DNA of 64,000 nucleotides, taken from the NCBI RefSeq assembly GCF_002102185.1, contig NZ_LQOW01000034.1, positions 94,039 to 158,038 on the forward strand. Reading direction: 5' to 3'. The notes beneath the pieces were generated by a model. The model was given only the letters and a program-made list of their open reading frames with translations, did not search any database and was not told where the DNA came from. The DNA comes from Mycobacterium fragae (GTDB lineage Bacteria; Actinomycetota; Actinomycetes; Mycobacteriales; Mycobacteriaceae). Positions 60,072-64,000 of this stretch are shown here, piece by piece; positions within the stretch are counted from its first letter, which is position 1; each line of letters opens with the position of its first letter. Made by a program: the position numbers and the translations under genes.

Positions 60072-60806
60072 ATGGCGCTGATTTTGTTGCCCGCTGTCGA
60101 TGTGGTCGAGGGCCAGGCCGTGCGCTTGGTGCAGGGCCGCGCCGGAAGCGAAACCGAATACGGCTCGGCGATCGACGCCGCGCTGGGCTGGCAACGCGAC
60201 GGCGCCGAATGGGTGCACCTCGTCGACATCGACGCGGCGTTCGGACGTGGGTCCAACCGGGAACTGCTCGCCGAGGTGGTGGGCAAGCTCGACGTGCACG
60301 TCGAACTCTCCGGCGGTATCCGCGACGACGACTCGTTGCAGGCCGCACTGACGACCGGGTGTGCGCGGGTCAACCTCGGGACGGCTGCGCTGGAGAACCC
60401 GGCCTGGTGTGCCCGGGTGATCGCCGAGCACGGCGAACGGGTCGCCGTCGGCCTGGACGTCCAAATCGTCGACGGCGATCACCGGCTGCGCGGCCGCGGC
60501 TGGGAAACCGACGGCGGGGATCTGTGGGAAGTACTGGAACGCCTTGAGCGGGAAGGCTGTTCGCGGTTCGTCGTCACCGATGTGACCAAGGACGGCACCT
60601 TGACCGGCCCGAACCTCGGTCTGCTTCGCGCGGTCGCCGAGCGCACCGACGCCCCCGTGATCGCCTCCGGGGGTGTGTCCAGCCTCGACGACTTGCGCGC
60701 CATCGCGACGCTGACCGGCAGCGGCGTCGAGGGCGCGATCGTCGGAAAGGCGCTCTACGCCGGCCGATTCACCCTCCCGCAGGCGCTGGCGGCGGTAGCG
60801 GAGTAA
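60072..60806 (+). CDS. hisA: Phosphoribosyl isomerase (bifunctional HisA/TrpF, PriA)
   Basis: A 244-residue (beta/alpha)8 isomerase that converts ProFAR to PRFAR. In mycobacteria the enzyme (PriA) also performs the TrpF step of tryptophan synthesis; this dual role is from family knowledge. LLPAVDVVEGQAVRLVQG begins the barrel with the catalytic Asp. VDIDAAFGRGSN and VVTDVTKDGTLTGPN (second catalytic Asp) follow. The ATG at 60072 is one base after the hisH stop. Confidence 0.95.
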   Translation: MALILLPAVDVVEGQAVRLVQGRAGSETEYGSAIDAALGWQRDGAEWVHLVDIDAAFGRGSNRELLAEVVGKLDVHVELSGGIRDDDSLQAALTTGCARVNLGTAALENPAWCARVIAEHGERVAVGLDVQIVDGDHRLRGRGWETDGGDLWEVLERLEREGCSRFVVTDVTKDGTLTGPNLGLLRAVAERTDAPVIASGGVSSLDDLRAIATLTGSGVEGAIVGKALYAGRFTLPQALAAVAE

Positions 60807-60811
60807 CGACG

Positions 60812-61612
60812 ATGGATCTTGAAGCATTGGTTGCCGAAGCCTCGGCGATTCTCGATGCCGCCACCAAGCCATTTCTCGAGGGGCACCGCGCCGATTCGGC
60901 GGTCAGCAAAAAGGGCGACGACTTCGCCACCAAGGTCGACCTGGCCATCGAGCGACAGGTCGTTGACGCGCTGCCCAAGGCAACCGGAATCGAGGTGCAC
61001 GGCGAGGAATTCGGTGGCGCGGATGTCGACTCGCCTTGGGTATGGGTGCTCGATCCGGTGGACGGAACGTTCAACTACGCGGCCGGATCCCCGTTAGCCG
61101 GAATTCTGCTGGGGCTGCTGCACGACGGCGATCCGGTTGCGGGACTGACCTGGCTGCCGTTCACCGGCCAGCGCTACACCGCGGTGGCGGGCGGTCCGCT
61201 GATCAAAAACGGTGTGCCGCAACCGCCGCTGGAGCCTGCCGAGCTGGCCGACTCGATGATCGGCGTCGGCACGTTCAACATCGACTCACGGGGACGGTTC
61301 CCCGGCCGCTATCGGCTGGCCGTGCTGGAGAACCTCAGCCGGGTGTCGTCGCGGCTGCGCATGCATGGCGCCACCGGCATCGACCTCGCCTACGTCGCAG
61401 ACGGAATACTCGGTGCGGCAATAAGTTTCGGCGACCACGTGTGGGACCATGCCGCCGGGGTGGCGCTGGTGCGCGCCGCTGGTGGTGTCGTCACCAACTT
61501 GGCCGGCGACAAGTGGACCCCAGATTCGCGGTCCGTGTTGGCAGCAGCGCCCGGTGTGCACGCCGAGGTTCTCGAGATCCTGCGCAGGTTAGGCGAACCC
61601 GATGAGTATTGA
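60812..61612 (+). CDS. impA: Inositol monophosphatase family protein
   Basis: A 266-residue Mg-dependent phosphatase of the IMPase superfamily, orthologous to Rv1604. The metal motifs are HGEEFGG, VLDPVDGTFNYAAG and WDHAAGVALVRAAGGVV. It lies in the his operon between hisA and hisF, as in Mtb, and overlaps hisF by 11 bp. Histidinol-phosphate phosphatase activity would fill the otherwise missing step of the pathway here. Relatives also dephosphorylate inositol phosphate. The choice is open. Confidence 0.9.
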   Translation: MDLEALVAEASAILDAATKPFLEGHRADSAVSKKGDDFATKVDLAIERQVVDALPKATGIEVHGEEFGGADVDSPWVWVLDPVDGTFNYAAGSPLAGILLGLLHDGDPVAGLTWLPFTGQRYTAVAGGPLIKNGVPQPPLEPAELADSMIGVGTFNIDSRGRFPGRYRLAVLENLSRVSSRLRMHGATGIDLAYVADGILGAAISFGDHVWDHAAGVALVRAAGGVVTNLAGDKWTPDSRSVLAAAPGVHAEVLEILRRLGEPDEY

Positions 61613-62399
61613 TGCTTACTGCGGCAGCAGCCTCGCAGTGCGTGTGATTCCCTGCCTGGACGTCGACGACGGTCGGGTGGTCAAAGGCGTCAACTTCGAA
61701 AACCTGCGCGACGCGGGCGATCCGGTGGAACTCGCCGCCGCCTACGACGCCGAGGGCGCCGACGAGCTGACTTTCCTCGACGTCACCGCGTCGTCGTCGG
61801 GCCGAGCGACCATGCTCGAGGTGGTGCGTCGCACCGCCGAGCAGGTGTTCATCCCGCTCACCGTGGGTGGCGGGGTGCGCACGGTCGCCGACGTCGACGT
61901 CTTATTACGCGCCGGCGCCGACAAGGTGTCGATCAACACAGCGGCCATCGCGCGGCCCGAGCTGCTGGCCGAGATGGCGGCACAGTTCGGATCCCAGTGC
62001 ATCGTGTTGTCCGTCGATGCCCGCACGGTGCCCGCGGGTTCAGCGCCTACACCGTCGGGCTGGGAGGTCACCACGCACGGCGGGCGCCGCGGCACCGGCA
62101 TCGATGCCGTCGAGTGGGCGGCTCGCGGCGCCGAGCTCGGGGTGGGGGAGATCCTGCTCAATTCGATGGACGCCGACGGCACCCAGGCCGGATTCGACTT
62201 GGCGATGCTGCGGGCGGTTCGTGCGGCGGTGACGGTGCCGGTGATCGCCAGCGGTGGGGCGGGTGCGGCCGAGCATTTCGCGCCGGCGGTGGCGGCCGGT
62301 GCCGATGCGGTATTGGCCGCCAGCGTCTTTCACTTCCGGCAGTTGACCATCGGGCAGGTCAAGGCCGCGATGGCCGCGGAAGGGATCACCGTGCGATGA
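61602..62399 (+). CDS. hisF: Imidazole glycerol phosphate synthase, cyclase subunit
   Basis: A 265-residue (beta/alpha)8 cyclase. VRVIPCLDVDDGRVVKGVNF carries the first catalytic Asp and LLNSMDADGTQAGFD the second. PLTVGGGVRTVADVD and VIASGGAGAAEHF form phosphate sites. The ATG at 61602 overlaps impA by 11 bp. The first ten residues (MSIDAYCGSS) differ from Mtb, so a start at a later codon cannot be excluded. It partners HisH. Confidence 0.95.
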   Translation: MSIDAYCGSSLAVRVIPCLDVDDGRVVKGVNFENLRDAGDPVELAAAYDAEGADELTFLDVTASSSGRATMLEVVRRTAEQVFIPLTVGGGVRTVADVDVLLRAGADKVSINTAAIARPELLAEMAAQFGSQCIVLSVDARTVPAGSAPTPSGWEVTTHGGRRGTGIDAVEWAARGAELGVGEILLNSMDADGTQAGFDLAMLRAVRAAVTVPVIASGGAGAAEHFAPAVAAGADAVLAASVFHFRQLTIGQVKAAMAAEGITVR

Positions 62400-62743
62400 C
62401 GCTCGACCCCGACATCGCAGCCCGGTTGAAACGCAACGCCGACGGGCTGTTCACCGCGGTCGTCCAGGAACGCGGCAGCGGCGACGTGCTGATGGTCGCC
62501 TGGATGGACGACGACGCGCTGGCCCGCACGCTGGAAACCCGTGAGGCGACGTACTTTTCGCGCTCCCGCGGTGAACAGTGGATCAAGGGCGCCACCTCGG
62601 GCCACACCCAGCACGTGCACTCCGTGCGCCTGGACTGCGACGGTGACGCGGTGCTTCTGCAGGTCGACCAGGTGGGCGGCGCTTGCCACACCGGCGATCA
62701 CAGCTGCTTCGATGCCGACGTGCTGCTGGAACCGGAGGCCTGA
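62396..62743 (+). CDS. hisI: Phosphoribosyl-AMP cyclohydrolase
   Basis: A 115-residue zinc enzyme, the same length as Mtb HisI. The metal sites are in VRLDCDGDAVLLQVDQVGGACHTGDHSCF, and WMDDDALARTLETREATYFSRSRGEQWIKG is the conserved central block. It is monofunctional, without the HisE pyrophosphohydrolase domain. The ATG overlaps the hisF stop. It is the last gene of the his operon. Confidence 0.97.
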   Translation: MTLDPDIAARLKRNADGLFTAVVQERGSGDVLMVAWMDDDALARTLETREATYFSRSRGEQWIKGATSGHTQHVHSVRLDCDGDAVLLQVDQVGGACHTGDHSCFDADVLLEPEA

Positions 62744-62744
62744 C

Positions 62745-62758
62745 CAGCGGAAACGCTG
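62745..62758 (+). terminator. Short GNRA-capped hairpin after hisI
   Basis: CAGCG-GAAA-CGCTG begins one base after the hisI stop. The stem is only 5 bp, but the GAAA tetraloop is stabilising. There is no U-tract. A weak terminator or mRNA end stabiliser of the his operon is possible. Confidence 0.35.
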
Positions 62759-62786
62759 TCTGACGAAACTTGTCGGCCGCTGCTGC

Positions 62787-62808
62787 TAGTGTTCGAAAGT
62801 ATGTTCGA
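62787..62808 (+). promoter_or_regulatory. SOS (LexA) box and -10 element of the 13E12-family gene
   Basis: TCGAAAGTATGTTCGA (62793-62808) matches the mycobacterial SOS box TCGAAC-N4-GTTCGA at 11 of 12 defined positions. It overlaps the ATG at 62801. TAGTGT (62787-62792) is a -10 box 8 nt before the ATG, giving a leaderless transcript. LexA would cover the transcription start. In Mtb, REP13E12 genes are known to carry SOS boxes and to be induced by DNA damage. Confidence 0.8.
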
Positions 62809-63964
62809 TTGTGGGCTGCCGGACCTGGATTCCCTGCCGGGTGTCGATGACTCGACGGTGGTCACGGCGATCACCGGCTGGGATCGGGTGGAGGCGGCCG
62901 CGGCCGCGCGCCGGCTGGCGGCCGTTGCGGAGCTGGTGGCCCGCCGGGTGGAGGGCGGATCCCCGGAGCGTGGGCGGTGGTCGTGTGACAACTGGGATGC
63001 GATGGCCGCCGAGGTGGCCGCCGCGTTGGGGATCAGCCACGGCAAGGCGTCGGGTCAGATGTATGTGGCGGTGGCGCTGCGCGAGCGGCTGCCCCAGGTC
63101 GCCGCAGTGTTCGCCGACGGGATGATCAGCGCCCGGCTGGCCGCGGCGATCGTATGGCACACCGATCTGATCGAGGACGCCGAGGCTTTGCGGTTGGTGG
63201 ATAAGACCCTGGCGCAGGAGGCGTGGCGGTTCGGGCCGTTGTCGGCGGCCAAGACCGCTGCGGCCGTTGAGGCGGTGGTCGACCAGTATGACCCGGGGGC
63301 GCTGCGACGCACCCGGCGCCGAGCGCGCAGCCGCGAGGTGGTGATCGATTGCGCGGATCAGGAGTCGGGCACCGCGCCGATGTGGGGGCGGTTGTATGCC
63401 AGCGATGCCGCGGTGTTGGATCGGCGGCTGATGCAGATGGCCCACGAGGTGTGTGAGGACGATCCGCGCACCATCGCCCAGCGCCGCGCCGACGCGTTGG
63501 GGGCGTTGGCCGCCGGTGGCCAGCGACTGGCCTGCGGGTGCGGGAACCCGCATTGCCCGGCCGGCGCCGAGGGCACCGAGCGCTCGGGGGTGGTGGTCAA
63601 CGTGATCGCCGAGGCCTCGGCGCTGGACGCCGAGCCCGATCCGCACCTATCCGGTGAACCCGCACCGCGCGCACCCGAGCCACCGGTGGCGTTGACGCGC
63701 CAACCGCTGCCCGCGCTGATCAGCACCGGCGGTGTGGTGCCCGCGCCGCTGCTGGCCGAGCTGATCCGCGGGGGTGCGACGATCCGGCCGGTGGATCATC
63801 CCGGCGCGTGCGCGCCGGCTGAGCCGGGTTATCGGCCTTCGGCGGGGTTGGAGCGCTTTGTGCGCCGTCGGGATTTGACGTGTCGATTCCCCAATTGCGA
63901 TCGACCGGCCGAGTATTGCGATCTCGACAGAGAGGATCAGATGTCGCTCGCGGTGGCGGTCTGA
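62801..63964 (+). CDS. REP13E12/DUF222-family HNH protein, truncated at the HNH motif
   Basis: A 387-residue member of the mycobacterial 13E12 repeat family. The DUF222 region occupies most of the protein. A Cys-rich ACGCGNPHCP segment follows, then the start of the HNH nuclease, with RDLTCRFPNCDRPAEYCDLD. Family members continue here with the DH-x-(I/V)PY metal site and roughly 80-100 more residues. In this gene, after position 63928, the sequence changes to an unrelated 11-residue tail (REDQMSLAVAV) and a stop. The catalytic HNH residues are therefore missing, and it is probably a disrupted copy. Its promoter carries an SOS box. GTG 62789 is an alternative start. Confidence 0.8.
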   Translation: MFDCGLPDLDSLPGVDDSTVVTAITGWDRVEAAAAARRLAAVAELVARRVEGGSPERGRWSCDNWDAMAAEVAAALGISHGKASGQMYVAVALRERLPQVAAVFADGMISARLAAAIVWHTDLIEDAEALRLVDKTLAQEAWRFGPLSAAKTAAAVEAVVDQYDPGALRRTRRRARSREVVIDCADQESGTAPMWGRLYASDAAVLDRRLMQMAHEVCEDDPRTIAQRRADALGALAAGGQRLACGCGNPHCPAGAEGTERSGVVVNVIAEASALDAEPDPHLSGEPAPRAPEPPVALTRQPLPALISTGGVVPAPLLAELIRGGATIRPVDHPGACAPAEPGYRPSAGLERFVRRRDLTCRFPNCDRPAEYCDLDREDQMSLAVAV

Positions 63965-64000
63965 CTCTGACTTCGATTGACGCCGACGGTTGTCCTTGTG
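63929..64000. other. Unrelated sequence joined to the 13E12 gene at the window edge
   Basis: From about 63929 the sequence no longer fits the 13E12 family, so a foreign segment or rearranged DNA appears to begin here. Only 72 bases are visible, too few to identify it. REP13E12 copies are the known integration target of prophage phiRv1 in Mtb, which makes an integrated element one explanation; an insertion sequence or deletion are others. Confidence 0.45.

Overview
This window is chromosomal DNA from a Mycobacterium, most likely a slow-growing non-tuberculous species. The reading frames are high-GC, many genes start with GTG or TTG, several promoters sit at leaderless spacing, and the gene order follows M. 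tuberculosis Rv1536 to Rv1606 closely. Comparisons to M. tuberculosis (Mtb) are from memory of that genome, not from a search. The species cannot be fixed from the sequence alone.

Layout. 1-1254: a class-3 lipase and a double-ACT protein. 1255-4565: ileS behind a translational T-box riboswitch. 4579-9939: a membrane protein plus methyltransferase pair, dinX, ansA, lspA, a RluD-family synthase and glbN. 10057-16111: two short-chain dehydrogenases, an SRPBCC protein and dnaE1. 16108-24537: an accessory block not found at this place in Mtb, holding a PEP-mutase-like protein, a frameshifted F420/flavin enzyme gene with a divergent MerR regulator, a DMT permease, an MMPL transporter, an Eis-like acetyltransferase, an amidohydrolase and an LCM-type methyltransferase. 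It stands where Mtb has PPE21, plsB1 and frdABCD. 24751-29272: fadD11, a Ddn-like protein, ilvA and a PAP2 phosphatase. 29224-39111: the treX-treY-treZ glycogen-to-trehalose operon, an acyltransferase/SGNH protein, a catalytically dead RipD-like NlpC/P60 protein and a small membrane protein.

39181-47742 is the biotin region: bioA-bioF-bioD, a 2'-5' RNA ligase-like protein, then bioB. Where Mtb H37Rv carries prophage phiRv1 between the RNA-ligase-like gene and bioB, this genome has a tight cluster of unknown function. It comprises a 617-aa membrane protein with a duplicated Asp/Trp/His motif, a His-rich cupredoxin-like lipoprotein and a 450-aa membrane protein, with a 53-aa membrane protein just upstream. 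This is my best candidate for an undescribed system. 47756-49933: an Rv1590-like zinc ribbon, a DUF2567-type protein and a secreted-lipase-family protein. 49987-54210: the NrtR regulator divergent from nadA-nadB-nadC, with a clear palindromic operator. 54207-56348: a TetR/alcohol dehydrogenase divergent pair and a second Ddn-like protein. 56405-62743: hisD-hisC-hisB-hisH-hisA-impA-hisF-hisI. 62801-64000: a REP13E12-family HNH gene with a near-perfect SOS box, cut off inside its HNH motif by unrelated sequence.

Functionally the window is mostly primary metabolism (biotin, NAD, histidine, isoleucine, trehalose), translation and replication. Small accessory insertions lie between conserved blocks. 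No rRNA, tRNA or CRISPR array was seen, no intact insertion sequence was recognised, and no gene-free stretch exceeds 300 bases.
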